From NCBI GenBank assembly GCA_002102555.1, contig MCFL01000058.1, positions 93,129 to 157,128 of the forward strand: 64,000 bases of DNA, written 5' to 3'. This DNA is from Catenaria anguillulae PL171 (taxonomy: Eukaryota > Blastocladiomycota > Blastocladiomycetes > Blastocladiales > Catenariaceae). Shown in pieces: positions 22,821-35,125 of the stretch; the stretch's first letter is position 1; each line of letters starts with the position of its first letter. The position numbers and the translations under genes were made by a program. The notes under the pieces are model-generated. The model was not told where the DNA came from, did not search any database, and worked only from the letters and a program-made list of their open reading frames with translations.

Positions 22821-24587
22821 ATGTCTGTGTCGCAACAATTCCTCGACGAGGAAGGTGCGTGTTGACGGACTCTCCAGCTGCCGCGACTCGACCCGCCCGA
22901 CCCCGCGTCATATGTAACCCACTGTCCTGACACCCCACCCTTGACCATTGCTGCACCGACCATCACATACACAGAGCGCCAATTCCAGGCCGAAGTCGCC
23001 GCCGTCAAGCAGTGGTGGAAGTCTGAGCGCTTTTCGCGCACGACGCGGCCCTACACTGCCGAGGACGTTGTGACCAAGCGCGGCACCTTCAAGACCGAGT
23101 ACCCGTCCAACATGCAAGCCAAGAAGCTGTGGTCGCTGCTCAAGAAGCACAAGGCTGCCGGCACGGCCTCGCACACGTTTGGCGCGCTCGACCCGATCCA
23201 AGTGACGCAAATGGCAAAGTACCTCGAGACCGTGTACGTGTCTGGCTGGCAGTGCTCGTCCACGGCCTCCACGTCCAACGAGCCTGGCCCGGACTTGGCC
23301 GATTACCCGATGGACACGGTCCCCAACAAGGTCGATCAGCTGTTCCGCGCGCAACAGTTCCATGACCGCAAGCAGCGCGCTGCACGCGTGTCGCTGCCCA
23401 AGAACCAGCGCGCGTCGTTGCCCGCCGTTGATTTCCTGCGCCCCATCATTGCCGATGCCGATACGGGCCATGGCGGCATCACGGCCAACATGCGCCTGGC
23501 CAAGATGTTTGTCGAGCGCGGCGCCGCGGGCATTCACGTGGAGGACCAAGCCGCCGGCACCAAAAAGTGCGGCCACATGGCGGGCAAGGTGCTCGTGCCC
23601 ATTTCGGAACACATCAACCGGTTGATTGCCATGCGCTTGCAGTTTGACATTATGGGCACTGATACCATTCTCGTTGCGCGTACTGACGCCGAGGCCGCCA
23701 CGCTCTTGCAAAACAACATTGACCCGCGCGACCACGCCTTCATTTTGGGCTGCTCCAACCCCGCCCTGCGCGGCAAGCCCCTCGTGACCATGATGGACCA
23801 GGCGCAACGCGCTGGTAAAGTGGGTGCCGCCTTGGCCCAAGTCGAGGAGGACTGGGTCAACCAGGCGCAACTCAAGACCTACTCGGAGGCCATTGTCGAT
23901 GCCATTCTCAAGTCGAACCGTGCCGACAAGCAGCAGCTCGCCAAGGAGTTTGCCGATAAGACGTCGCGGTGCTCCAACGCCGAGGCACGTGCCTTGGCCA
24001 AGCAGCTCGGCTTTGGCGACGTGTTCTGGTGCTGGGACCTTCCGCGCGTGCGCGAGGGTTACTACCGGTACCGTGGCGGAACCAAGGCGTGCATCAACCG
24101 TGCAATTGCCTATGCACCCTACACGGACTTGATTTGGATGGAAACCGCAAAGCCCATCTTGTCGCAAGCCCGCGAGTTTGCTCACGGCGTGCTCGCTGCC
24201 GACCCGACCGCCATGTTGGCCTACAACTTGTCGCCGTCCTTCAACTGGGACGCCGCCGGCATGACGGACGAGGACATGCGCACGTACGTGACCAACTTGG
24301 GCAAGCTCGGGTTTGTGTGGCAATTCATCACGCTTGCCGGCTTCCACTCGGATGCCTTGGGCATTGACTTGTTTGCGCGCGACTATGCCAAGCGCGGCAT
24401 GTTGGCCTATGTTGAGGGCATTCAGCGCAAGGAGCGTGAGCATGGCGTCGAGACGTTGGCGCATCAGAAGTGGTCGGGCGCCGGGTACATCGACTCGATG
24501 ATGATGACGGTCCAGGGCGGTGTGTCGTCGACGGCAGCCATGGGCAAGGGAGTTACCGAGGATCAGTTTGGCGCAAAGAAGCACTAA
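22821..24587 (+). CDS. ICL1: Isocitrate lyase
   Basis: Cleaves isocitrate to glyoxylate and succinate in the glyoxylate cycle, allowing growth on acetate, ethanol or fatty acids. Two exons: 22821-22854 ([11 protein letters not shown]) and 22975-24587, split by a 120-bp intron starting GTGCGT, giving 548 residues, the usual fungal length. Metal/substrate-binding and catalytic segments are intact: ADADTGHGG near 171-179 and the signature KKCGH at 208-212 with the catalytic Cys at 210. A nearby stretch [14 protein letters not shown] is also typical. The frame is unbroken, unlike several neighbours. The C-terminus ends AKKH and lacks a standard SKL-type peroxisomal signal, so location (cytosol or peroxisome by another route) is open. 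A TATA box precedes it. A long open frame exists antisense to it but is a composition shadow. Confidence 0.97.
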
Positions 24588-25606
24588 GGTTTTCTCTTGC
24601 TCATCACTTGCGTGCACGTGAGTGTTGTGGCCGGACCCCGTCAGCCATGACCCGTATTGTGGGTTCTTGGGTCCTGTTGTTTGTCTTTCGTTCTTGTTTC
24701 CCCTTCTCTCACGTCTCTTGCAGGACCACACATAATCGTAATGAGCGTATGTAAATACTTTTGCCCCCTTCTTCTGGGCATTCACATCCCAATTGACCTG
24801 ACGCCGTGGGTGGAATTGTGAAGGAACATTGACAAGCAAGAGCCGTTTACATGTGCACTCCGCGAAAAATCGACGTTGGGTATTGTCAAACCCGTGGTCG
24901 TGTGAGACGGGATACATCTGGGAGAAACATGAAAGCAGCAAGCGCTAGAATGCAGTGAGAAGCATTGAAGCAGAGTGTTGTTGGGTCAGAAAAGCCTGAT
25001 GGAAATTAACATCAATAAACTTCAGCAGCAGAACTGGCGTTTTTTCCATTTTTTATCATCATTCAAACAACGATCGTGACGGGGGAAAATAGCATCTTGG
25101 GATGTGTTATGCGATGGGTGTGAAGTCCCATGGAGAGCCGTCAACCAGCTAGCGTTCAATGTGACGGTTTTGACCACTATCCCGTTCTCAGCTCGCATGG
25201 AAAAGCACGTTGGTTCGCCTCGCAAGGAATTTGCGGGCCATAGCAACCAGCACGTGGACGTATCATGTGACGGAGCGTTCTGGAAAACTTCTTCAGTCGT
25301 TCGATGGTCCGCACAATAGATGGAGTGAGTGAGGGCGGGCATTGCGCAGATGACTGGAATGGAAATATACATTTACCGCAACATTCACATGCTCTTCGGC
25401 ACCGTTGCTGGCAGCCTGCTGCATTTGCCGGCAAAGGATACAGGCGGGGGGAAACATGTATCAAATTGATATTCGCTCACCCAATTCTATTTGGTCAAGA
25501 ACAGAATACACAAGCTAGCTGGAGCTATGATAGAGTGCAGGAAAGCAGACAATGACGGGGCAGGGTATTGTCGCAAATCAATACGAGAGCGGCAAGCGCA
25601 AAGGAA
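24588..25606. other. Intergenic region between isocitrate lyase and the BAG-like gene
   Basis: About 1 kb between convergent stop codons. Expected to hold both 3' UTRs. No coding signal, structured RNA or repeat is visible. Confidence 0.4.
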
Positions 25607-26266
25607 TTACTTAATGGATGCTTCCAAACGCTCCACTTCGGCATCAATCTGCTCCAACGCCGACAACAAGCTCTGGACCACGGCCTTCCTTGCCACCTTG
25701 ATTTTCTCAAACTGATCCACGAGCGACTTGCGCTCCGACCCGGTAAAGGATTTGGTAATGTTGTCGAACAGGATGTCGTGCGGCAACCGCTCATCCTCCT
25801 CGTTCTCGTTCTCATCCTCCACATCGTCCACGCCATCCTCTGGTAATGGATACCGCACAGTAAACTCAATCAAGGACGCATTCGGTTTGATGTTGTCCAA
25901 GGCTTCCAACTGCCGCTGCACCGCCTCTTCCGTGTACTTGAGTTTGCGGACCATCCTGTCCACCTCCTTGACGTCGACAACTGCCGATGGGTCAAAGAGC
26001 ATGGCTTCTTGCAGCACGGGCGTCACCCGCTCGTCAATCAACTTGCTTGTGTCGCCATTGGCATCCTTGATTCGGGCCAGGCATCCACGGAACAACCACC
26101 GCAAGTACTTGACCCGCGACTTGCGCTCCTCGTGGGTGCGCAGCTTGCTTGAGAGGTACGAGATACCGATGGCGCCGGCCAGGACCGCAGAGGCGACGGC
26201 AAAGACGGTTGAGTGCTCGGCAACCAGCGTGGAGACGGTGTCGGCAGCGGATGTGAGGTGCTCCAT
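25607..26266 (-). CDS. Membrane-anchored BAG-domain-like protein, 219 aa
   Basis: Single exon, ATG 26266 to stop at 25607. A hydrophobic segment at residues 20-42 (VFAVASAVLAGAIGISYL) is followed by basic residues, suggesting an N-terminal single-pass anchor facing the cytosol. A helical region with an acidic linker near 150 (DDVEDENENEEDE) leads to a C-terminal helix, DQFEKIKVARKAVVQSLLSA, then LEQIDAEVERLEASIK. That end resembles BAG domains, which bind the Hsp70 nucleotide-binding domain. The arrangement (anchor first, BAG last) matches yeast Snl1, an ER/nuclear-envelope Hsp70 exchange factor. The similarity is short and I hold it as a suggestion; a generic coiled-coil membrane protein is the alternative. 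Confidence 0.6.
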   Translation of the reverse strand: MEHLTSAADTVSTLVAEHSTVFAVASAVLAGAIGISYLSSKLRTHEERKSRVKYLRWLFRGCLARIKDANGDTSKLIDERVTPVLQEAMLFDPSAVVDVKEVDRMVRKLKYTEEAVQRQLEALDNIKPNASLIEFTVRYPLPEDGVDDVEDENENEEDERLPHDILFDNITKSFTGSERKSLVDQFEKIKVARKAVVQSLLSALEQIDAEVERLEASIK

Positions 26267-26820
26267 GGCAGGGCAAGGCGATGGGTGGTGCTGGGCCGGG
26301 GGTTGGCCGGGGTGTGGTCGAGCTTGCGAGTGCTTTCAGTGATGGCACGATGGGGCGTGCATGGTATTGAAGATGTATGAGCAGATACATGAATCAATGT
26401 TACGTACCTACTGTACAGGACGGCGTTGCAAAGCTATCTTGCGACTGCATCAACGGGCCGCCGATCGGACGCGTGGCTTTCTTGACTCCATCATGTCCGC
26501 CGCCAGCCACTCGCCTTGTCGCCACTTCACTTCGTCTGTCAACTGCAAATTGCGCAGCAAGTTACCATGGCCAGGCGAGCATGGATAATGGCGCTCATGA
26601 CGATGTTCACCGCTCCATGAAACTACTGGCCGCACTTCAGCAGTTGCAAACTCAGCGTCCCGCAGCCCCGAGTTCGACCCGCCATCCCGTTTGCCCTCGA
26701 GCCCGCATCACACCACCGCCTCGTCCCACGCTTTTCGCCATTCATAGACCGTATATAGACCGATTTCACACAACATAATCCCGTCCAGTTCATGCTCGTT
26801 TGAAGCGAGTCCGACACCCA

Positions 26821-27693
26821 ATGCCTGTACCATCCGCTGGCGTCCTCGTCGCCGACATTGTCCTGGCACTTTCGCTTGTCCTCGTTATCAGCGCTACTGT
26901 TCGCTTGCGCACAAATCCAGTGAGCCGCGCCGCTCAAGATATTCGCAACGAGCAAGGTATTCCTGTACTTCAGGCGCTCCTGGCGCTCTTTCTCGCCATT
27001 TGCTTGGGATATGCCATCACCATCCAAGCCGCCAGCCCCGACGGCGTGTGGCCCACGGTGTGCCTCAGCCAAGGCATTCTCATCATTCCCATTGCATTCG
27101 CCCTTGTGGCTCGTCTTTTCGACTCGTCGCTGGCTGCCTACCGCCTCGCCACTGGTTTCCCGATCCCATTACCCCACTGGGCCCACACGCTCATCTTCCG
27201 CGCCGTTGTCTACTTTCTCTATACCGCACTGCCAACCGTCGGCATTGCTGTTGCCGTTTTTCTTCCTCGCGATCTCCCCATTGTGGCCACGGGAACAGGA
27301 CCCGCATTCACTTGTGGCCTGACCCCGGCGGTATGGGCAAGTGTGTCCGTCAATGTCGCAGCTTGCTTCCTGCCACTCGCGCTTGGATCCATGGCCTTGA
27401 CTGCATATGCCGCCTACAAGCTTGTCAAGCGCGGCGTCAACCCTCCCGACCTCGCAGCCATCTTGCAGCCGCCAGGGGCAGCCAAAAAGCCAAACAACTC
27501 GCCGCTTGCCGTGCAGTGGCCATCGACATTGTACTTGGCGCTCCAAGCGTTTCAGCTCATGGTCGTTGCCCTCACGATGGTCATCAATATCGCCAGTTGG
27601 GACTTTGCAGTGCTCAGGACGCCATATTCGGGAATTGCGTTATTGGTTGCGGCAGCTGGCTTGCCCGCTCTGGTGTTGATCCGAGATCGGTAG
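26821..27693 (+). CDS. Seven-segment membrane protein, receptor-like, 290 aa
   Basis: Single exon from ATG 26821 (MPVPSAGVLVADIVL). Seven hydrophobic segments can be marked at about residues 7-28, 47-69, 80-100, 120-148, 170-200, 233-260 and 268-285. The loops are short, with basic residues after segments 1, 3 and 5. Size and topology would suit a small GPCR-like receptor of the fungal pheromone-receptor kind, but I see no diagnostic motif and the C-terminal tail is almost absent (ends LIRDR). A further exon after 27693 is possible because the stop lies at a GT. No signal peptide is needed for this topology. A transporter or lipid-enzyme fold is not excluded. Confidence 0.55.
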   Translation: MPVPSAGVLVADIVLALSLVLVISATVRLRTNPVSRAAQDIRNEQGIPVLQALLALFLAICLGYAITIQAASPDGVWPTVCLSQGILIIPIAFALVARLFDSSLAAYRLATGFPIPLPHWAHTLIFRAVVYFLYTALPTVGIAVAVFLPRDLPIVATGTGPAFTCGLTPAVWASVSVNVAACFLPLALGSMALTAYAAYKLVKRGVNPPDLAAILQPPGAAKKPNNSPLAVQWPSTLYLALQAFQLMVVALTMVINIASWDFAVLRTPYSGIALLVAAAGLPALVLIRDR

Positions 27694-27879
27694 CTGGACT
27701 TGTTTTTCTGTTTAACTGTGCTTTGCACACACTCTGTCCCATTTCACTCAGCATTATCATTCCGGCTCACATGGCATTCATTCCATTTGTATCATACATA
27801 CCACTTGTTTATACTGAGATCCTAACGGCACTCTCAACAGCTTCACATACAGAACGTACTCTGAACTGGCAACATACGT

Positions 27880-30800
27880 TCATGAAATAAGAAACTCCTT
27901 GCCTTCTTGTTGCTCTTCGTTACCGCCAGCTTCATTGTCCAATATTGCCGCCGACCGTTCCACATCAACGCCATCCAACCGACCCACACTCGCATACACA
28001 CTCGATGTTGACCTACGTATCCTCTCCAGCGAGCCTGGTGCCGACTGCGACAAGGATGCCCGCGGCAACGTTCTCCGCTCAGCTTGCGCAGGCTCATTGC
28101 CCTCGGTACCTTGGCCATCATCCTCAAGCTGACCTTGTGCGCGCCGTGAAATGGATCCGGGCAGTGTTGCACTCACTGTTGTTGGCTGATTGGACACAAT
28201 AGTCATGAGCGTGGACGCAACAGGTGACCCTAACAAGCGTTCTGGCGACCCTGAACTGCCATTTGAGTGCGGCATGCGCATTCTTGGTGGGGAAAATGCC
28301 CCATCGTGCATGGCATACATTGTCCGCGCTGGTCGTTGCAGGGGCGAATCCGTATCGCCTTCCGTCATGTCCTGTACCGAGGCCTGGATTGCTTCCTCGA
28401 CAATCACCTCCTTGATCCAGCTACCAGACTTGGATACGTTGTTTCGGCTTGTCTGTGACCCGCTAGCAGCCAGCGATAGCGTGCGCCGGTTGCCAGCCAT
28501 GGCTCCCACTGGTGTTTGAACCGTGGCCGCCGGTTCGCCAGCGACCACAGACTGCTCAGCAGAACCGAGAGCGTTCCCGCTGCCGAAGGAAGACGTGAGT
28601 GACGACGGACTCGCCGTGACCCCTGGCGCGAGCGCAGGAGTGGACGTCTCAGGTGTTGGCGGCAAGCGCTTGGGTTCGTCGGCGCCGGCACCAACCAAGC
28701 CTTTGAGCGAGATCATGGCGGCCGGTGACCGTTGACCCGCAGGGATATTGACCGCGGTGCTACTTGTCGGCCGCCGCGTGACGATGCCGCCCGTGCTGTT
28801 TGAAATCGCTCGTGGACGGCCAATGAACGCAGCTGCCGTGTTGAATCGTGACGCGTCAAGAACAGAGGCTCGGCGGGCACCACTGGCAGTGAAGGGCGAT
28901 CGGGTTGGTCCACCAGGCAGTCGATTCGGCCCGTTTCGGTTGACTGCACCGCCCGATGGTGAGGAAACAGAGCCTGCTGACCCGTTGATGGGTGAAATAG
29001 CGGGCGATGCGGCGGTCGAGGGGTGCTTGTGAGTCTGTCGACGAGAGAACAGAGGCAAGCTACCTCGGCGACCATGGGCTGTCGAAGAGGGTGGACGGCC
29101 CCCAAGCGGCGTATTCTCATGGCCTGAATTGGAGCTCGTACCATTACTCCCACGACCGAAAATGAGCGGAATGTTGAATGGACCGATCCGAAGCGACATG
29201 CGTCGACGAGGAGTGCATTCACTTTCAGGGCCGGCTGGAGGTCGCGTGCGAGACATGGTGTTGGCACTGCTGCTGCCCGACGATAATACAGCTGTTGCGC
29301 CCGAATCTACGGTTTCTTCGGGACGACCCTGCAGCAAAGCGGCGGGGCTGCGCAAGGGTTCCGAGGTTGAGTATTCGGTGCCAATCGAGCTGGACGAGTC
29401 AAAGCTCGACATGGACTTTTTGGCAGCGCTGATGCTATGCTTTTCACGACGGTTGAGCGGGACAAACATGGCGGGCTGCTGCGGGATTTTGGGCGTTTCC
29501 GTACCGCCAGCTGGCATTTGCTCTGTCGACTGAAAGCTCGAAGTTGACGTGTTGCCATTGACGGAAATGGACGATTGAGATCCAACCAAGGACACGGAAC
29601 GAAACTGGAACTGTTGTGACAGTTGCGGGTTGAGGCGCTTTTCCTCGTTGATGCGCGTGATTTCTGCTAGACGCTGAGAGACAATGTCACGAATTTTGAT
29701 TTCCTCTTCTGGGAAATGTCGCAGCACTTCGTTGAGGTGCACACGGTGCAGGGTAAACACTTGGCACGGCGTCAACGCGACGACTGTAGTGGTACGCGGC
29801 ACTTTGTGGAACAGGGAAATTTCTCCAAAGAACGAAAATTCGCCCAGCTCTGCCCACTACGTATTCCATGTCACAGCGAGTATCGGAACTCAGTATATGG
29901 AGTGCCATCTAGGGGATGAGCTGGAACTGGACGTACCACGCGAGTTTGGTCGTCCGAAACGACTTGCGCAATCCCTTTGCGAATCTGCAAGATGCATTCA
30001 ATTCACACTCATCGTGAGACAATATACGCTTTGCGCATGACACCATACTGGCGAGAACATTTGCCGCACAATGTACATGTCGTGACCGAGGTCGCCCTTC
30101 TTGATGATTGATTCACCAGGCGTCAGGAACAGCTCGCCAGTTCGGATTGCCAACATGCGAATGAGCGAATCGCTTGAGCGGGAAAACATTGGCACCTTCC
30201 GCAAGTACGATCCGCAGGCCTTGTACGCAATCTCTGAGCGCATCACCATTGGTGCATCGTCAAAGAGCTCGTCTGTTTTCACTCGTCCCTGCTGGCTCCT
30301 CCACATCTGCTGGTAGTACTGGCTCACGCGCTTCCTGGCCTCGTCTGCGATACCGTGAAACTTCATGTATGATTGCACAATTTGGATGTCTTGCGCAACC
30401 TTGGTTTGCGCCTCCAACGAGTTTGCCAAGTATGAAACGAATAGAGCCTACACATATACGTGCGGGTCCATGTCAGGCGGCCGCCACCGATCTTTGCAAG
30501 CCTAGTCGGTGTGTGCACATACCACGTATAGCACAATCATGGAGTCACCGATGAGGGACATGATGCTCAGAGCTATGACCTCGTCTCCGTTCCGGGTCCA
30601 TGTGTATCCGAATTCTCGCGTGAGCATGACGTTGAGAATGAACTGCGCAAGGTATGGATAGCGAGCGTATGGATTCTCGTCAAAAAACGGGTCGAATCTA
30701 TGAAACGCAAACGTTGGCAATTTGTGTCAGCAGCGAGAAGACATCGCAGAGCCCTATGGAATGTACATACAAATCAATCATTGCTCGATTCCGGCTCCAA

Positions 30801-31517
30801 GTGTCTGGCTTTGCGCGCAGGAGAACTTGCATAATCCACCATCCGCAAGTTGCCCAATGAACAACTTGCTACATGATTCAGTTGCCGTGTCAATGGTGTC
30901 AAGTTACCCAACCAATCAGGAGATAAAGCCATCCAACGTACGCAGACAGTGAGAAAGAAGACAAAGAGCGTAAATTTACGCGATGCGTCAATGGACATTT
31001 CCTTTCGTTTGACCAGTCGGTACCATCGGCGAACGTGGAGAATAGGCAAGAGTTGTGCGAGAGCGACCACGAGTGGAGGGGCAAAAGGTCGAATGATGTG
31101 CGCAAGCGGGAATGCGGCAATGACATGAATCTTGAAAGATCCACGCAAATAGTATGCTCGGATCGAAGGAAGGTCGGAAATGAGGTGCCCCATGCGAGTA
31201 TAGAATGCGGTATGCATGTTGCACACAATATCAAGAGCGAAAATGGCCATGAAGGTGAGCTCGTACAGCACATTATATGGCCAGCCATACAGCTCTCGCC
31301 CAAATGCAATATTGAGAGGGGCTTCGGTAAACTTGCAGAAAGTGGCCACCAAAACAACTGTTTGCACTGCAGCAACCACGCGAGAAGTCGGCGATAGTAC
31401 CAGCGTGGATTGGGTGTCTATCCATTGTCGGAGACGCTCTCGCATCCTCTTCCAAGTCGATTTGCTCTCTTTGGAGCTCGATGGGGATTGCGAGGGCGTA
31501 ATTGCATCGAGGGACAT
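27880..31517 (-). CDS. HCN/CNG-type channel paralogue A
   Basis: Six exons (31517-30942, 30868-30771, 30697-30523, 30447-30070, 29984-29937, 29856-27880) sum to 1083 residues. Six-helix channel core: S1 near VVAAVQTVVLVATF; S2-S3 with LYELTFMAIFALDIV; a weakly charged S4 (LLPILHVRRWYRLVKRK); S5 running into VVHWATCGWW, the HWxxC of HCN channels; a pore loop; then S6 and a C-linker starting ALFVSYLANSL. A cyclic-nucleotide-binding domain follows with the phosphate-binding cassette FFGEISLFHKVPRTTTVVA, Glu and Arg intact. The pore loop reads NVMLTREFGYTWTRNGDE, with no GYG or GET filter, and is read within a single exon. The last ~560 residues are Ser-rich and disordered. ATG 31517 is the first in-frame methionine; an upstream exon is possible. 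First of three tandem copies. Confidence 0.82.
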
Positions 31518-31634
31518 TTGCTGCGAGTGTAAAACCGCTTCATGTGCGCTGCTGCGAATGACCGTGCGGTGGCTGGTCAGGAATTGTGTACGACTTCCAC
31601 CTGACACAAAACAATGTTACAACTACGAGCTGAA

Positions 31635-31669
31635 TCTGAGCGGAGTCCCCGAGTCTGAGCGGAGTCCCC
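31635..31669. repeat. Tandem pair of 16-bp repeats
   Basis: TCTGAGCGGAGTCCCC occurs at 31635-31650 and again at 31654-31669, separated by GAG. The pair lies between channel genes A and B, just upstream of the likely start of A. It could be a promoter element or a slippage duplication. Confidence 0.7.
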
Positions 31670-31907
31670 CTGGTCTGAGAAGCAGAAGGGCACTGTTTTC
31701 CACCCGATCCAGAAAGCGTCCGGACATCGATGAGAGGATGACGCGTTTGCATTGACCTCACTCCTCAACCCAACTTTCGTGTAGGCATGTAGGCACAAGC
31801 GAACAACCAAAAAGGGCCGAGATCACATTATGACAGCGTCAGCGCCGCATCAAGAACAAAACTTTGTATTGGGTACACTTACTGATAATGCTCTGGAAAG
31901 GTGTTCA

Positions 31908-34863
31908 TTACTCATCCCTCAGGCCGATCAGAGGACTTACCGATTGCTTTTTCTGTCGCACGAGCTGTCGAGAGTTGGTCAAGGAGGCAGTATGATGCGG
32001 TTCTATGAATGCATGAAGCTCTCGCTGGTGTGCTGCCTCATTCTCGTTCTGGACAGATTGTCTCATCTCTCGTATACTTAACGTTCGCGAGGATGAAATG
32101 TTGTTTGAAGACTGTGTGACCAAGAAGCTTGGTGTGTGTCCCCCATTGGAAGCTTCCATCATTGCTTGATCGATGGCCTTACTTTGGATAACTCGAGGAC
32201 TCGAGCGAGAGTGCGTGACTGGCACCATCAAACGCCCAGATGTGCTGTGCGGTTTGGCTGAAACAGACATGCGTCGAGGTGGCGGGACGATCTGTACAAT
32301 GGGTGGCGGTGCTCTTGCAGTGGTAGGTACGCCGGCATTGGCATTGGGTGGTGCTGGCGCTACCTGCGACTTGGGAATAGGCAGGGTGTCTGGTACGAAC
32401 ACCACTGGAAGAGCGTTGCTAGCCTTTTCGTCAGGACAAAGCATTGGCCTGGCGCGAGCGCAATCGACGCGAGGAGTAGGCGGGGAATCGCTATCCGCAC
32501 ACCCTTTGTATGATGCTGAAGTGACAAGAGGACCTACGATAGGAACAAATGTGCAAATGCTAATTTACAGGTGAATAGCTCTCTTGAAGGTCCCATCACT
32601 AGCCGAGACAATCCGCACCTGAAGCGCAGAGCGATTGTGGTGAAATGACTGGCACGAAAGATGGATTCGGCTGCAAGTTGGAAACACCATCAACCGGTTG
32701 GTGCATTTGCCAACTCGTCCGCGATACAAAAATGCGGGCAAGGTTGTTGGTCTCGTTTTGCGAGCCATGAGCGACACGAAGCATGGACAGGAATCGCCTG
32801 GACTGCCTGAACTTGGATCGGTGTCGAGGATGTGACTGGGGGAGGACTGGCGTGATCCGAAATGACGAGAATGGGCAATCAAACGGATGAGCCTGGTTAA
32901 GCCGATTGCGATCTGTGACATGAGACAAGCGTGCAAAAGCAGCAGTGTAAACCGCTTCGCTGTCGGCTGGGAATGCCGACAATCCCTCCATAAGCACATG
33001 TTGCCGAATGACAAGAACCTCACAAGCAGTCGCAGCGACCACAGTTGCAGTTCGAGATATGCCGAGTATTGCGGAAAGCTCTCCGACACATCCGCCAGGA
33101 CCGATTTCAGCCCAGACTCGCTGAAAGTCATGAGAAAGAACTTGGACGTGGCCTTTGGTAATCAAAAAAATGGCATCGCCATGACTGCCTTGGTGCAGAA
33201 TCGTTTCCGATGGAGCAAAAAACTGCTCAGAAATGTGAAGAGACAAGTGTTGAATGAATGGGATCGAGCATTGACAAAATACTGGGCACTACATGATCAT
33301 GGACATGATTCAGACATGATGACTCGGGCCGACAGACGAAGCGCTCATGCGGCCAACGAACCTGCTTGAGCAATGCGCCGAATGCCATGAACGAAAGTTC
33401 GCTTCGTAAGATGATAGGAAGTTCCGCAAAGACATCCTCCGCCTCCACTTGCCACATGTCATAATCCAAGCGATGAGCATAATAATCAGTCACGCGGAGG
33501 ATAGCTTGCCTGCTAATTCCGTGCTCTTGGAGGTAATCGCGCACGATTCCCACTGCCAGCTCGATACGAGCCGTGTGGCGAAATGTGTTGGAAAGGTAGG
33601 AAACAAACAATGCCTATACACATGCATGTACATAAGCAAAGCCGTCACAATCACAGCCGGGGTACATGTATCCAACTCGAAGTTCGATTGTTGCAATTGA
33701 ATGCAGCCGGCAACATCATACCACATATGCAGCAATGAGAATGCCTCCAAGTGTGTTGAAGAGAGTGAGTATGATGGTTTCGAGAAAGTTTGGTGAGTAA
33801 ATGCGCCGGCGAATGATGAATACTGGCCAAACGTAGCACATTGTCAGGAAGAGTGATGTAGCGTGAGACTAGCCAGTCATTTCTACGTCATTGCCCGAAC
33901 TGCCCGAACGTACTGTTGAAGGTAAACTGAATCAGGAATGGGTAACGCAGATATGGGTTTGATGCAAACCGAGGATTGTGCCTGTCAAATCACCGTGCGA
34001 ACAAGAGATCGCACTTCGTCGAGTCAGTTGTGCGATGACATTGACAGGGTGGCGTACGATGGCCGATGCACACACACATGTTTTCAACCGCTCGGCGCTT
34101 CGCCCAAGTGTCGTCCTCATTTTGTAACGACCGTTCAAAAAGCCACCAAAAGCAACCGCACCAGTGCACAACTTCCTAGACGCGGTAAACATCATGTCAT
34201 GATCAGTTCAGCCAGTTATCCCAATTCTTGATGGGCCAGGATGTTGAAAGTTGTAAAGGAACGAACCAGCACAAAAACTGCGAAGGCAACGAGAAGACGT
34301 CTTCCCGATTCTCTGATGGATGTGCTCTTCTCTTTCATCAGTCTCCCATATTTGCCAATGTGAAACACGGGTAGGAGTGTCAAGAGCCACGTTGCAACCT
34401 GAGGAAGAAACGGTTCGAGCAAGGACGCGAATGGCAGTGCAGCCAACAGGTTGTGCCAAAGCTCTTGACGCAGGTAGCGTTGCCGGATTAGGTCTAGGTC
34501 TTGAATCAGGTGGCCTTTGTCGTTATGGAACGCCGTTTGCGACTGAATGACCATGTCAACGACAAATGTCGTGAAAAAGACCACTTCAAAAACTGAGTTG
34601 AGCGGTTCGGAAAACGGGCTTGCACCAAAGGCCACGATCATTGGCGCTGTTGTGAACTTGTACAGGCTGATGGCAAGAGCTGCCGCATGTGCCCTAGTGA
34701 CGAGATAGGAATCGGGCAAAAGAACGGTATTGCGGGTCTGCGTCCAGGAATCCGCAATGTCAAAGCCGGGTCCTTGACATTCCATCTTGGCCTTCTCGTG
34801 CACAGATTGAGCAACTGTTTCGTCGATGGCATAAGAAAATTGAACATTACAGCTATGACACAT
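31908..34863 (-). CDS. HCN/CNG-type channel paralogue B
   Basis: Exons placed by frame: 34863-34267, 34175-34078, 33981-33914, 33822-33722, 33613-33362, then from 33288. S1-S4 resembles copy A (S4: LLTLLPVFHIGKYGRLMKEK, few charges). S5 ends EVVHWCGCFWW, followed by the family segment NPYLRYPFLIQF. The spliced pore loop reads FTFNIFIIRRRIYSPNFLET, with no selectivity-filter motif; an intron (33823-33913) interrupts the loop. The C-linker starts ALFVSYLSNTF. The cyclic-nucleotide domain is uninterrupted, with cassette GELSAILGISRTATVVA keeping Glu and Arg. The join into the disordered C-terminal exon (to 31908, ending SPLIGLRDE) near 32540-32600 is not resolved, so exact length is unknown, roughly 800 residues. 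ATG 34863 is used as start. Confidence 0.8.
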
Positions 34864-35125
34864 GCACTGATCGAGGGTAAATCAGCATACCAGTTCGCCG
34901 AGTCAATGGTACATCATGCTCGACCATAGCTGGCTCCGATACGAACGTCATATTGTCACTCTCCAGTTCGCGTTTCTTATTCAAATGTGTGCACTTCCGC
35001 TTCTCGTGTCTGAGCCTGCCGCGTCAGGCGCACAACGCAAGTGCGAACATTTCTGTGCCTGCTTCCGTCGTGAACAATTCCTCAAGAGGGTGCCATGTAT
35101 ATGGTCAGATAGGATAGCAAAGGAT

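Noticed and set aside
22908-24941. A 677-codon open frame antisense to isocitrate lyase
   Set aside because: It mirrors the codon bias of the lyase on the other strand, has no protein-like domains and lacks a sensible promoter. It is a shadow.
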